This document shows, one piece after another, positions 1 to 6,374 of a stretch of 8,467 bases of DNA; the stretch's first letter is position 1, and the number at the start of each line of letters is the position of its first letter. The stretch covers positions 1 to 8,467 of the forward strand of contig DDGC01000024.1 of assembly GCA_002337455.1 (NCBI GenBank). The letters are read 5' to 3'. The notes under the pieces were generated by a model. It was given only the letters and a program-made list of their open reading frames with translations. It ran no database searches and was not told the DNA's origin. The position numbers and the translations under genes are program-made. The DNA is from Rhizobiales bacterium UBA1912 (lineage in GTDB: Bacteria > Pseudomonadota > Alphaproteobacteria > Rhizobiales > Devosiaceae).

Positions 1-65
1 CGGGCGCGCAGTGCCGGTGCGGTGAACGCGGTTTCGGGGGCGGTGCCCCGATCGGCAGGCGAACG

Positions 66-71
66 ATTATA
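66..71 (-). promoter_or_regulatory. Possible -10 box of a promoter reading out of the window to the left
   Basis: On the minus strand this reads TATAAT, a perfect sigma-70-type -10 hexamer in otherwise GC-rich DNA. A CTTGCA lies 16 bases upstream of it as a weak -35 candidate. It sits just past the stop codon of the histidine kinase gene, so it would start a separate transcript for whatever gene lies left of base 1. No start codon or RNA gene can be recognised in the remaining bases, so the downstream gene is unknown. The call rests on the -10 match alone. Confidence 0.35.
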
Positions 72-125
72 CTGGCTCGGCGGCCATTGCAAGGGGCCAG
101 AAGGGGAAGTTTTCGAGGAAATTTC

Positions 126-1559
126 TCAGCCGCCCCCCGCAGCGCCCGATGGCAGATCGATGGCGAAAGCGGTTCCCTGCTCGGTATCGAGCAGTTCCAC
201 GCGTCCGCCATTGGCTTCGACCAGTTCGCGCACTATGGCGAGGCCCAGTCCCGTGCCGCCGGCCCTGGCCGAGCCCTCGAAGGCGACAAACAGGTTTTCG
301 CGCGCCCGGGGCGGCATGCCGGGCCCGTTGTCGGCGATGACCAGCCGCACGCCCTCGCCCGTCCGCTCATGGGAAAAGCGGACATGGGGCGCGGCAATAT
401 CGGGGCTGGCTTCGAGCGCTTCGCGGGCATTTTTGAACAGATTGGTCAGAACCCGCGCCAGATGGTCGGGATCGACAAGGATAACCGAATCGTCGGCAAC
501 CTGATTTTCAAAACGTATCCGTGGATGCCCCGTCAGCCCCGCCGGCAGGGCCGCTTCAAACCCGAGCGCCCGCAAATCGACCGGTTCGGCTCTGGGCGGA
601 GCGGCTTGCTGGCGGCCGTAATCGAGCACCGTCTGGGCAAAGGCGATGGCCTTGTCGAGCGTGGTCACCAGGCGCGGCGCCAGGCGCTGCACCTGGGGAT
701 CGTCGAGATTGGCCACCTGATCGGAGAGCAATTGAGCCGAGGTGAGCATGTTGCGCAGATCGTGATTGATCTTGGAAACCGCCATGCCCAGATCGGCCAG
801 ATGCCGGCGCTGGCGCAGCATGGCGAACAGTTCGGCCTGTGTATCGGCCAGCGCGCGCTCGAGAATGCCGATTTCGTCCTTGCGGGCCGCGTCGGGCACG
901 ATCACCAGCGTGCCGTTCTCGGGATTCTCCCGAAAAGCCAGCATCTGGTTGGTGAGGCGCTTGATCGGACCGATCAACAGGCTTTCCGCCAAAATATAGA
1001 TGACGAAGGCGGTGACCCCGGCGATGACGATCGAGACGAGCACGATATTGCCCGCATAGGTCAGAAGGTCCGCGCGAAGCGGGCTTTCGGGCATCAGGAT
1101 TTCGACCACTGCGTCGCCAGCGCCGGGCGGCACGCCGACAATGCGCAGGGTGCGCTGGCCGCCGAGCGCCAGCGTATCGAGCGCTTCGACAATCAGGCGC
1201 ATGGGGTTGGTGTCGCGCAGATCGGCTAGGTGAGGCTGCTCGGGCATGGTCACGGCCTCGAGCCCGATCAGATCGGTCTGCCCCTCGCGGCGATAGACGA
1301 TGGCGATGGCGCCCGCGGCCTGCAAGAGCGGGTCGGTGATTTCGGTCGGCAGGTCCATGACGTCGGGGGCCGTATCGAACACCCGAACGGCCACACCGCC
1401 GACGCGCAGCCGGTCCTCGAGCCAGCCGACACGGTAGTTGGCGAGCGAGGGCAGGAAGACGGCGACTTCCACGAGAAGAATGACCAGCGCGATCGCCGCT
1501 ATGATCTTGACGGAGAGGCCTGAGAACGGACTTGGCACCTTGGCGATGTCGCGTGTCAT
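126..1559 (-). CDS. Membrane-bound sensor histidine kinase (HAMP, HisKA-like, HATPase_c)
   Basis: A 477-residue two-component sensor kinase. A short cytoplasmic N-terminus is followed by a membrane segment at about residues 17-39, a periplasmic sensor region of about 125 residues that I cannot assign to a known fold, a second membrane segment at about 169-193 and a HAMP linker at about 190-243 (DEIG at 228-231). The phosphoacceptor site is H266 in KINHDLRN. The ATP-binding domain has an N box around N377, the G1 box DNGPG at 410-414 and the G2 box GGTGLGL at 434-440, so catalysis should be intact. The protein contains no cysteine. It begins 26 bases after the stop of the flavoprotein gene on the same strand, so the two are probably co-transcribed. 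The ribosome-binding site is weak (GTAGG). No response regulator is visible, so its partner and signal are unknown. The HDLRN type of H-box is, from memory, typical of a widespread alphaproteobacterial kinase family. Confidence 0.93.
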   Translation of the reverse strand: MTRDIAKVPSPFSGLSVKIIAAIALVILLVEVAVFLPSLANYRVGWLEDRLRVGGVAVRVFDTAPDVMDLPTEITDPLLQAAGAIAIVYRREGQTDLIGLEAVTMPEQPHLADLRDTNPMRLIVEALDTLALGGQRTLRIVGVPPGAGDAVVEILMPESPLRADLLTYAGNIVLVSIVIAGVTAFVIYILAESLLIGPIKRLTNQMLAFRENPENGTLVIVPDAARKDEIGILERALADTQAELFAMLRQRRHLADLGMAVSKINHDLRNMLTSAQLLSDQVANLDDPQVQRLAPRLVTTLDKAIAFAQTVLDYGRQQAAPPRAEPVDLRALGFEAALPAGLTGHPRIRFENQVADDSVILVDPDHLARVLTNLFKNAREALEASPDIAAPHVRFSHERTGEGVRLVIADNGPGMPPRARENLFVAFEGSARAGGTGLGLAIVRELVEANGGRVELLDTEQGTAFAIDLPSGAAGGG

Positions 1560-1585
1560 TGTGGGAGCCTACAACCCGATTTTAC

Positions 1586-3004
1586 CTATGGCAACAAACG
1601 CTTAAGGACACGCCGCCAGCCCGCCGGGCGCGCTTGGGGATGGCTGGCTGCATATTCGGCGGCGGCAAGCTGTATGATCTGGGCGAAAGACGCATAGGGC
1701 ACGGTCAGCCCGCCGAGTTCGGACAAGTTCATTTTGCGCGCGATGGCGAGGGCGAAGACCGGCACGAGTTCGGGCGCTGTGGTTCCCACCACACCGGCGC
1801 CCACCACCCTGCCCGCGCTGTCGAGGATGATCTTGGCGTGCCCATGCGGCTGAGCGCGCGCCCTGGCAGCGTCGGTCTGAGCCAGCGCCATGCGGACAAT
1901 CTCGAAGCGATCCTTGAACGCCGCCCTGGCCCCGGCCTCGGTCATCCCGACCCACGCAATGGCAGGACTGGTGTGAACGATGCGCGGCACAAGGCCCTCG
2001 CCGCTCGCCGACCCCGTGATGGCATCGACCGCCAGTTCGGCGCTATGGCGTGCGGCGTGCACGCCGTCATGTCCGGCGGCGTCTCCGACAATGAAGATGC
2101 GGCGGTTCGAGGTGCGGCCGAACCGTGCAAGGGCCGGGCGCCGCCCTTGCATCCGCACGCGGGCATCCTCAAGCCCCAATCCCTCGAAATCGGCCTCCCG
2201 CCCTGTCGCAACCAACAGATGGCTGCCCGTTATCTGCTCTTCGTCAGGGCCGGCCTTGATGTCGAGGGTGATCTCTTCATCATCGCTGCCGGCGATCGAA
2301 ACGATCCCGGTGTGCATGTGCAACTCAAGTCCCTCGGCGCGCAGGCGGCGCAGCACGATGTCGACGAGTTCGGTATCTTCACCGGCCAGCGGCTCGAGCA
2401 TTTCAACGACCGTCACCTGCGCGCCCAGCCGCAGATGGGATTGCGCCAGCGCCAACCCTGTCGCTCCGGCTCCCACGACAATCAGATGCGACGGGCGGCG
2501 GGTCAGCTCGAAAATGGTTTCGGGTGTAAAGAACGGCACGCCGTCGAGTCCGGGAATTTCGGGCACGACGGGGCGCGATCCGGTGGCGATCAAAAAATGG
2601 GACGCCTTTATCAGCCGGCCGTCGACGTCGAGCGCGGCAGGGCCGGTGAACCGGGCCTTCCCCTTGACGATTTCGATGCCCCGGCCATTGAGGTGCTCAG
2701 GGGAAACTGTGGGGGCCGCCTCTTCGATCATCGCGCGGATGCGCGCGTTGACGCGGGCGAAATTGATGCGCGGCTCGTCGGTGCCAAGACCGACATCCCT
2801 GGCGGTGCGTATCTGGTGGGCCCGCTCGGCGGCGGCGGCGAGCGCCTGTGCCGGGAGCGCGCCCCAATTGTGCGCAACGCCGCCAAACTCGCCGGCCTCG
2901 ACCAGCACGACGCGCAGCCCTCGCGCCGCTGCACGCTGTGCAGCCGCAATGCCGGCCGGACCGGCTCCAATGATGCAAAGATCGATCCCGTCGCCCTGCG
3001 CCAC
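1586..3004 (-). CDS. FAD-dependent oxidoreductase of the lipoamide dehydrogenase/mercuric reductase fold, lacking the redox-active cysteines
   Basis: A 472-residue flavoprotein, close to the usual 450-480 for the family. An FAD-binding Rossmann motif GAGPAG lies at residues 13-18, the ATGSRP motif at 140-145, the NAD(P)-binding motif VVGAGATG at 176-183, the second FAD contact VGD at 306-308 and a C-terminal dimerisation domain from about 340 (HTSPAIAWVGMTE, 344-356). The family active site GGxCxNxGCxPSK reads GGVAHNWGALPAQ (41-53), so both cysteines are Ala (A44, A49). The protein has only one cysteine, C10. The C-terminal HPTxxE motif is replaced by YASFAQ (437-442). It therefore cannot be a normal lipoamide dehydrogenase or mercuric reductase; a transhydrogenase-like or quinone/other electron-transfer role is possible but unproven. 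The GTG start is chosen because GAGGG lies seven bases before it and the FAD motif follows at the expected distance. An open frame runs on to base 3310 but overlaps rpmH and its promoter. The histidine kinase follows in the same unit. Confidence 0.9.
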   Translation of the reverse strand: MAQGDGIDLCIIGAGPAGIAAAQRAAARGLRVVLVEAGEFGGVAHNWGALPAQALAAAAERAHQIRTARDVGLGTDEPRINFARVNARIRAMIEEAAPTVSPEHLNGRGIEIVKGKARFTGPAALDVDGRLIKASHFLIATGSRPVVPEIPGLDGVPFFTPETIFELTRRPSHLIVVGAGATGLALAQSHLRLGAQVTVVEMLEPLAGEDTELVDIVLRRLRAEGLELHMHTGIVSIAGSDDEEITLDIKAGPDEEQITGSHLLVATGREADFEGLGLEDARVRMQGRRPALARFGRTSNRRIFIVGDAAGHDGVHAARHSAELAVDAITGSASGEGLVPRIVHTSPAIAWVGMTEAGARAAFKDRFEIVRMALAQTDAARARAQPHGHAKIILDSAGRVVGAGVVGTTAPELVPVFALAIARKMNLSELGGLTVPYASFAQIIQLAAAEYAASHPQARPAGWRRVLKRLLP

Positions 3005-3090
3005 GCGCCCGCCCTCAACCTCTGGCCTTGATCCCGGATCCCGGCCGAATCCATGATGGGTTATCGCCCCGCTTTTAGCGCGGCCAAAGC

Positions 3091-3104
3091 GCGCTGGCCA
3101 GCGC
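3091..3104. promoter_or_regulatory. 14-bp perfect palindrome in the divergent intergenic region (candidate operator)
   Basis: GCGCTGGCCAGCGC is its own reverse complement with no spacer. It lies 86 bases upstream of the flavoprotein start and 34 bases upstream of the rpmH -35 box. A second dyad, CGCGAT and ATCGCG separated by 7 bases (3116-3134), ends just before that -35 box; both dyads are centred on or contain TGGCCA. The arrangement suits a dimeric regulator acting on one or both divergent units, but GC-rich palindromes also arise by chance. No regulator is identified. Confidence 0.3.
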
Positions 3105-3137
3105 CAGAGAACACACGCGATTGTGGCCATCGCGCAA

Positions 3138-3166
3138 TTGACTTGCCCCCGCGTTTTCCCTATAAG
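3138..3166 (+). promoter_or_regulatory. Sigma-70-type promoter for the rpmH-rnpA-yidC(-engB) unit
   Basis: The -35 box TTGACT (3138-3143) and the -10 box TATAAG (3161-3166) are separated by exactly 17 bases. Each matches the housekeeping consensus at five of six positions, and this is by far the best promoter-like sequence in the window. Transcription should start near base 3173, giving rpmH a leader of about 110 bases. A strong promoter fits the high demand for ribosomal protein L34. The leader contains a small hairpin, GGGAC-GGCTT-GTCCC (3191-3205), and a larger one next to the start codon. Confidence 0.8.
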
Positions 3167-3250
3167 CCGCCCAACCTTTGCCGATGGCCCGGGACGGCTT
3201 GTCCCATTCCCTTTCGCGCAAGACCTAAAGACAACAGACAAGCTTAACCA

Positions 3251-3284
3251 GAGGATCGCGCGGACCGGCGCGCGATGAACCATA
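3251..3284 (+). promoter_or_regulatory. Structured translation initiation region of rpmH: SD-like GAGG, hairpin, spacer
   Basis: A perfect 8-bp inverted repeat, ATCGCGCG (3255-3262) and CGCGCGAT (3269-3276), closes a six-base loop. The best ribosome-binding sequence, AGAGG ending at 3254, lies directly before the hairpin, 30 bases from the ATG. The eight bases between the hairpin and the ATG hold no Shine-Dalgarno sequence. If the stem forms, the GAGG is brought to an effective distance of eight bases from the start codon. The inverted repeat is seen directly; the bridging role is inference. Confidence 0.55.
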
Positions 3285-3419
3285 ATGAAGCGTACTTTCC
3301 AGCCGAGCAATCTTGTGCGCGCCCGCCGTCACGGTTTCCGTGCCCGCATGGCGACCAAGAACGGCCGCAAGATTCTCAATCGCCGTCGCGCGATCGGGCG
3401 CAAGCGGCTTTCGGCATAA
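3285..3419 (+). CDS. rpmH: 50S ribosomal protein L34
   Basis: A 44-residue, strongly basic protein that starts MKRTFQPSNLVRARRHGF and ends RRAIGRKRLSA, the hallmark sequence and exact length class of bacterial L34. The RxRRHGFRxRM block at about residues 12-22 and the NGRKILNRRR block at 26-35 are the rRNA-contacting parts conserved across bacteria. L34 is a late-assembling component of the large ribosomal subunit and lies buried in 23S rRNA. It is the first gene of the unit driven by the promoter at 3138-3166, and rnpA follows after 18 bases, the usual bacterial arrangement. An alternative ATG at 3275 is out of frame. The sequence leaves little doubt about identity, start or stop. Confidence 0.98.
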   Translation: MKRTFQPSNLVRARRHGFRARMATKNGRKILNRRRAIGRKRLSA

Positions 3420-3456
3420 GTCGGGCTCCGTCCCGATATGCCGGATAACCCGGCAT
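3420..3456 (+). promoter_or_regulatory. Tandem hairpins covering the rpmH-rnpA junction and the rnpA start codon
   Basis: Two back-to-back stems fill the junction. The first is TCGGG/CCCGA (3421-3425 with 3432-3436, six-base loop). The second is ATGCCGG/CCGGCAT (3438-3444 with 3450-3456, five-base loop), whose first three bases are the rnpA start codon. No Shine-Dalgarno sequence is seen before the ATG. The end of rpmH carries CGGCAT (3412-3417), which could pair instead with ATGCCG (3438-3443), giving a competing fold. A likely effect is that rnpA translation depends on ribosomes finishing rpmH. Confidence 0.5.
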
Positions 3457-3812
3457 TGCCGATACGACGCCTGAAAAAACGGGCGCAATTTCTTAAAGCC
3501 GCGCGGGGCAGTAAAATTGCCAGGCGCGGCTTTGTGTTGCAGGCCGTACCTGTTGCCGATCCTGTTCCCGGTGTGGGATATACCGTGACCAAGAAGACCG
3601 GTAACTCGCCTGAACGCAGCCGCATAAAGCGCCGGCTGCGTGAAGCGGTGAGGGCCTGTTCGGACCGGCTGGTCGCCGGCCATGACTATGTGTTGATCGG
3701 GCGGCGTGAAAGCCTGTCCGAGCCGTTCGACAATCTGACGCGCGAGCTTGATAAAGCCATTGCGCGCCTGCACAGACCGACCCAAGCGCCAAGCGGACAT
3801 CCAAAGCCATGA
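3438..3812 (+). CDS. rnpA: Ribonuclease P protein component
   Basis: A 124-residue basic protein that binds the catalytic RNase P RNA and helps it hold precursor tRNA for 5'-end removal. The N-terminal RRLKKRAQFLKAARG (10-24) matches the family's opening motif, and the central PERSRIKRRLREAVR (58-72) is the conserved RNR region in the form RSR, with Ser in place of the usual Asn. The length is normal. It sits 18 bases after rpmH and its TGA overlaps the yidC ATG by four bases (ATGA at 3809-3812), which indicates translational coupling. The ATG at 3438 lies in a hairpin and lacks a Shine-Dalgarno sequence; a TTG at 3456 giving a protein six residues shorter is a possible alternative start. The RNA subunit gene rnpB is not in this window. 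No yidD lies between rnpA and yidC. Confidence 0.93.
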   Translation: MPDNPALPIRRLKKRAQFLKAARGSKIARRGFVLQAVPVADPVPGVGYTVTKKTGNSPERSRIKRRLREAVRACSDRLVAGHDYVLIGRRESLSEPFDNLTRELDKAIARLHRPTQAPSGHPKP

Positions 3813-5635
3813 ACGAAAACAATCGCAACATGATCCTGGCCGTCGTCCTGAGCATGTTGGTGCTCTTTGGATGGCAGTTCTTCATTGCAGGGCCCCAACT
3901 CGATCAGGCCCAGCGCCAAGCTGAACTTTCAGCTCAGCAGGAACAATCTCAGGACCTTGCCGATCTGGCAACGCCCAGCGCCGATGGTGTTGCAGGTGCG
4001 GCGCCGTCTGCCGATACCGGCACCCAGGTCTTTGCAACGCGCGACGATGCGCTTGCTGCTACCCAACGCGTGGCAATCCAGACCGGTTCCCTTTCCGGTT
4101 CGATCAATCTGACCGGCGCGCGCATCGATGATCTCCATCTGCTGCGCTACAATGAAACCCCCGACCCCGACAGCCCGACCATCACGCTGCTCTCCCCGGT
4201 CGGTTCGGACAATCCCTATTATCTTGAGCAGGGCTGGATCGCGGCGCAAGGCAGCGATGTGGCGCTGCCCAATGCGCAGACCGAATGGACTGTTGAAAGC
4301 GGCGAAACGCTCACTGCCGAGACGCCTGTGACGCTCGCCTGGGACAATGGCCAGGGGCTTATTTTCCGCCGCACCATCACTGTCGACGAGAACTACATGT
4401 TCACGATCGACCAGAGCGTCGAAAATTCCGGCGCCGGCGATGTGACGCTGTTCCCCTATTCGCGCATCGCGCGGCTCTATACGCCCCAGACCCAGAATTT
4501 CTTCATTCTGCACGAAGGCGCCATCGGGATTTTGGGCGACGCCAATCTCGTCGAAAAATCCTATGGCAATCTGCGCGACGAAGAAAATGACACGATTGCC
4601 TCGACCGGCGGCTGGCTCGGCTTTACCGACAAGTACTGGGCGACAGCGATCATCCCGCCTCAGGATGAAGCGATCAACGCCCGGTTCTTTTACGGCACCA
4701 ACACCCCGAGCGGAAACGACTACCGTGCCAATTTCGTGGCCCAGGATGCCGTCATCGTTCCCGCAGGTGGCAACGCTTCCCACGAAAGCCTGGCCTTTGC
4801 CGGAGCCAAGGTGGAATCGATCATCGATTCCTACGAGACTGGCTATTCAATCGACCGGTTCGAGTTGATGATCGACTGGGGCTGGTTCCACTTCATCACC
4901 AAGCCGATGTTCTATCTCATCCGGCTGCTCTACGAATTCCTGGGCAATTTCGGCCTCGCCATCCTGGCGGTGACCGTCATCGTCAAGGCGCTGTTCTTCC
5001 CGCTGGCCAACAAGAGCTATGCCTCGATGGCCAATATGCGGCGCGTGCAGCCCAAGATGAAGGAAATCCAGGAAAAGCATAAGGACGACCGCGCTGCCCA
5101 GCAGCAGGCGATGATGGAGCTCTACAAGACCGAAAAGATCAATCCCATCTCGGGGTGCTGGCCGGTCCTTATCCAGATTCCGGTGTTCTTCTCGCTCTAC
5201 AAGGTTCTGTTCGTCACCATCGAAATGCGCCATGCGCCGTTCTTTGGCTGGATTCAGGATCTGGCGGCGCCCGATCCCACCCACATCTTCAACCTGTTCG
5301 GCCTTCTGCCTTACGATCCCAGCGCCGTTCCGGTCATCGGCTCGTTCCTGGCCATCGGCATCTGGCCGGTCATCATGGGCATCACCATGTGGGTGCAGAT
5401 GCGGCTGAACCCGCCGCCGGCCGACCCGACACAGGCGATGATCTTCAACTGGATGCCGGTGATCTTCACATTCATGCTGGCGACATTCCCGGCCGGTCTC
5501 GTGATCTATTGGGCGTGGAACAACTTCCTGTCTGTCGTCCAGCAGTGGTTCATCATGCGACGCCATGGCGTCACCGTGGACCTGCTCGGCAACATCAAGA
5601 ATTCGTTCAAGCGCAAGCCCAAGGCTGCCGAATAG
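3809..5635 (+). CDS. yidC: Membrane protein insertase YidC (Oxa1 family)
   Basis: A 608-residue inner-membrane insertase and chaperone that places proteins in the membrane alone or with the Sec translocon. The N-terminal MNENNRNMILAVVLSMLVLF with a first membrane span at about 7-27 is typical of Gram-negative YidC and fixes the start. A Pro/Ala/Gln-rich linker (30-75) leads to the large periplasmic beta domain (about 80-345). The conserved insertase core follows: spans at about 368-400, 448-470, 508-530 and 545-578, with the cytoplasmic hairpin RRVQPKMKEIQEKHKDDRAAQ (411-431, core part shown) and a basic tail (KNSFKRKPK). K393, in VKALFFPLANKSYASMANM, stands where E. coli has the groove arginine R366; I recall lysine there in other alphaproteobacteria. 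The start overlaps the end of rnpA by four bases. The gene is followed by two hairpins before engB. Confidence 0.97.
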   Translation: MNENNRNMILAVVLSMLVLFGWQFFIAGPQLDQAQRQAELSAQQEQSQDLADLATPSADGVAGAAPSADTGTQVFATRDDALAATQRVAIQTGSLSGSINLTGARIDDLHLLRYNETPDPDSPTITLLSPVGSDNPYYLEQGWIAAQGSDVALPNAQTEWTVESGETLTAETPVTLAWDNGQGLIFRRTITVDENYMFTIDQSVENSGAGDVTLFPYSRIARLYTPQTQNFFILHEGAIGILGDANLVEKSYGNLRDEENDTIASTGGWLGFTDKYWATAIIPPQDEAINARFFYGTNTPSGNDYRANFVAQDAVIVPAGGNASHESLAFAGAKVESIIDSYETGYSIDRFELMIDWGWFHFITKPMFYLIRLLYEFLGNFGLAILAVTVIVKALFFPLANKSYASMANMRRVQPKMKEIQEKHKDDRAAQQQAMMELYKTEKINPISGCWPVLIQIPVFFSLYKVLFVTIEMRHAPFFGWIQDLAAPDPTHIFNLFGLLPYDPSAVPVIGSFLAIGIWPVIMGITMWVQMRLNPPPADPTQAMIFNWMPVIFTFMLATFPAGLVIYWAWNNFLSVVQQWFIMRRHGVTVDLLGNIKNSFKRKPKAAE

Positions 5636-5645
5636 AATTCACTTT

Positions 5646-5692
5646 GATCGCGCTTCCCAAAAGGTGGTATCCACTCTTTTGGAAACGCTCTC
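5646..5692. repeat. Intergenic palindromic element (possible interspersed repeat), yidC-engB gap
   Basis: The arms CCAAAAGGTGG (5657-5667) and CCAC-T-CTTTTGG (5671-5682) pair over 11 bp with one bulged T and a three-base loop. Weaker pairing extends outward through GCG and CGC. GATC stands at the left edge. The pattern of CCAAAAG, GTGG, CCAC and CTTTTGG around a short loop resembles the palindromic intergenic repeats abundant in rhizobial genomes, as I remember them. In RNA it would fold strongly and could protect the 3' end of the yidC message. Confidence 0.5.
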
Positions 5693-5696
5693 GCTA

Positions 5697-5725
5697 AAGG
5701 GCCGGGAAACCGGCCCTTCTCTTTT
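5697..5725 (+). terminator. Rho-independent terminator-like hairpin between yidC and engB
   Basis: AAGGGCCGG and CCGGCCCTT pair perfectly over 9 bp around a GAAA tetraloop (5706-5709), followed by CTCTTTT. This is the most terminator-like structure in the window. It ends 12 bases before the engB ATG, leaving no room for a promoter after it, so engB must be transcribed through it. It is therefore better seen as a partial terminator or attenuator that lowers engB output relative to yidC. The T run is short and interrupted, which fits incomplete termination. Confidence 0.65.
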
Positions 5726-5737
5726 GGACCGCTTGAA

Positions 5738-6367
5738 ATGACCGACCTGCCCGAAACCGTCCGCCTGCTGTTTGCGCGCCCCTGGATTTTTCTCAAGGGC
5801 TGCGTCCGCGTGTCCGATCTTCCGGCCGACGACATTGTCGAGATCGCCTTTGCCGGGCGCTCGAACGTGGGCAAGTCCTCGCTCATCAACGCGCTTGTCG
5901 GCCAGTCGGCACTGGCACGGACGTCCAACACCCCCGGGCGCACCCAGGAGCTCAACCTGTTCGCACCCGAAGCGGGCGGTATCCGCCTTGTGGACATGCC
6001 CGGCTATGGCTTTGCCAAGGCCCCCAAGCCGGCTGTCGAAAAGTGGAACAAGTTGATCCACCAGTTCCTGCGTGGACGTCCCAATCTGCGCCGCGTCTAT
6101 GTGCTGGTCGATGCCCGCCACGGGCCAAAGCCCAACGACGCCACGGTTATGAACGAGCTCGACAAGGCCGCGGTCTCCTATCAGGTGGTGCTCACCAAGG
6201 CCGACAAGCTCAGCGAAAAAGATCTTGGCGGCGTGGTCGCTGTGACGGCCAAATTCATCGCCAAGCGCCCCGCCGCACACCCGGAGATCATTCTCACCTC
6301 GAGCGAGAAGGGTCTGGGCATCGACACTCTACGCTGGGAAGTGGCTCGGGTGGCCGAGGGGCTTTAG
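5738..6367 (+). CDS. engB: Ribosome biogenesis GTP-binding protein EngB (YihA/YsxC)
   Basis: A 209-residue GTPase of the TrmE-Era-EngA-YihA-Septin-like class needed for assembly of the large ribosomal subunit. All nucleotide-binding motifs are visible: G1 GRSNVGKSS (40-48), G2 threonine T65 within SNTPGRTQ, G3 DMPG (86-89), G4 TKAD (153-156) and G5 SSE (188-190). The PGYGFAKAPK segment after G3 is characteristic of EngB. The N-terminal LFARPWIFLKGCV (11-23) matches the conserved lead-in of alphaproteobacterial homologues, so the start at 5738 is well supported although the ribosome-binding site is poor (GGA nine bases upstream). It follows yidC after 102 bases holding two hairpins. In many related genomes argB comes next; here the synteny ends and oppositely oriented genes follow. 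Confidence 0.96.
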   Translation: MTDLPETVRLLFARPWIFLKGCVRVSDLPADDIVEIAFAGRSNVGKSSLINALVGQSALARTSNTPGRTQELNLFAPEAGGIRLVDMPGYGFAKAPKPAVEKWNKLIHQFLRGRPNLRRVYVLVDARHGPKPNDATVMNELDKAAVSYQVVLTKADKLSEKDLGGVVAVTAKFIAKRPAAHPEIILTSSEKGLGIDTLRWEVARVAEGL

Positions 6368-6374
6368 AGTAAGA

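Noticed and set aside
1..65. tRNA or other RNA gene at the left edge after the TATAAT box
   Set aside because: No cloverleaf, anticodon arm or GGTTCGAATCC-type T arm can be made from the available bases.
95..125. Terminator for the histidine kinase gene
   Set aside because: An A/T-rich inverted sequence (GAAGTTT and AAATTTC) occurs at about 105-124, but on the minus strand it has a mismatch in the stem and no T run, so it is not convincing.
87..1229. Long plus-strand open frame of 380 residues opposite the histidine kinase gene
   Set aside because: It mirrors the kinase coding frame, has composition typical of antisense GC-rich reading frames (rich in Arg, Gly, His, Gln) and shows no recognisable domain, while the minus strand has every kinase motif.
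1532..3031. Plus-strand open frame of 499 residues opposite the flavoprotein gene
   Set aside because: It is an antisense shadow with no domain signature; the minus strand encodes clear FAD and NAD(P) motifs. Overlapping genuine coding on both strands would need protein evidence.
3005..3284. Replication origin near rpmH
   Set aside because: In some bacteria rpmH adjoins dnaA and oriC, but I see no DnaA-box cluster (TTATCCACA-like) and no dnaA here; in alphaproteobacteria the origin usually lies elsewhere.
3005..3310. N-terminal extension of the flavoprotein by 102 residues to a TTG at 3310
   Set aside because: The extension overlaps the rpmH start, its leader and its promoter, resembles no family sequence, and the GTG at 3004 has a good ribosome-binding site at the correct distance from the FAD motif.
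3929..4783. Minus-strand open frame of 284 residues inside yidC
   Set aside because: It is an antisense frame within a confidently identified gene, without a ribosome-binding site or a recognisable domain.
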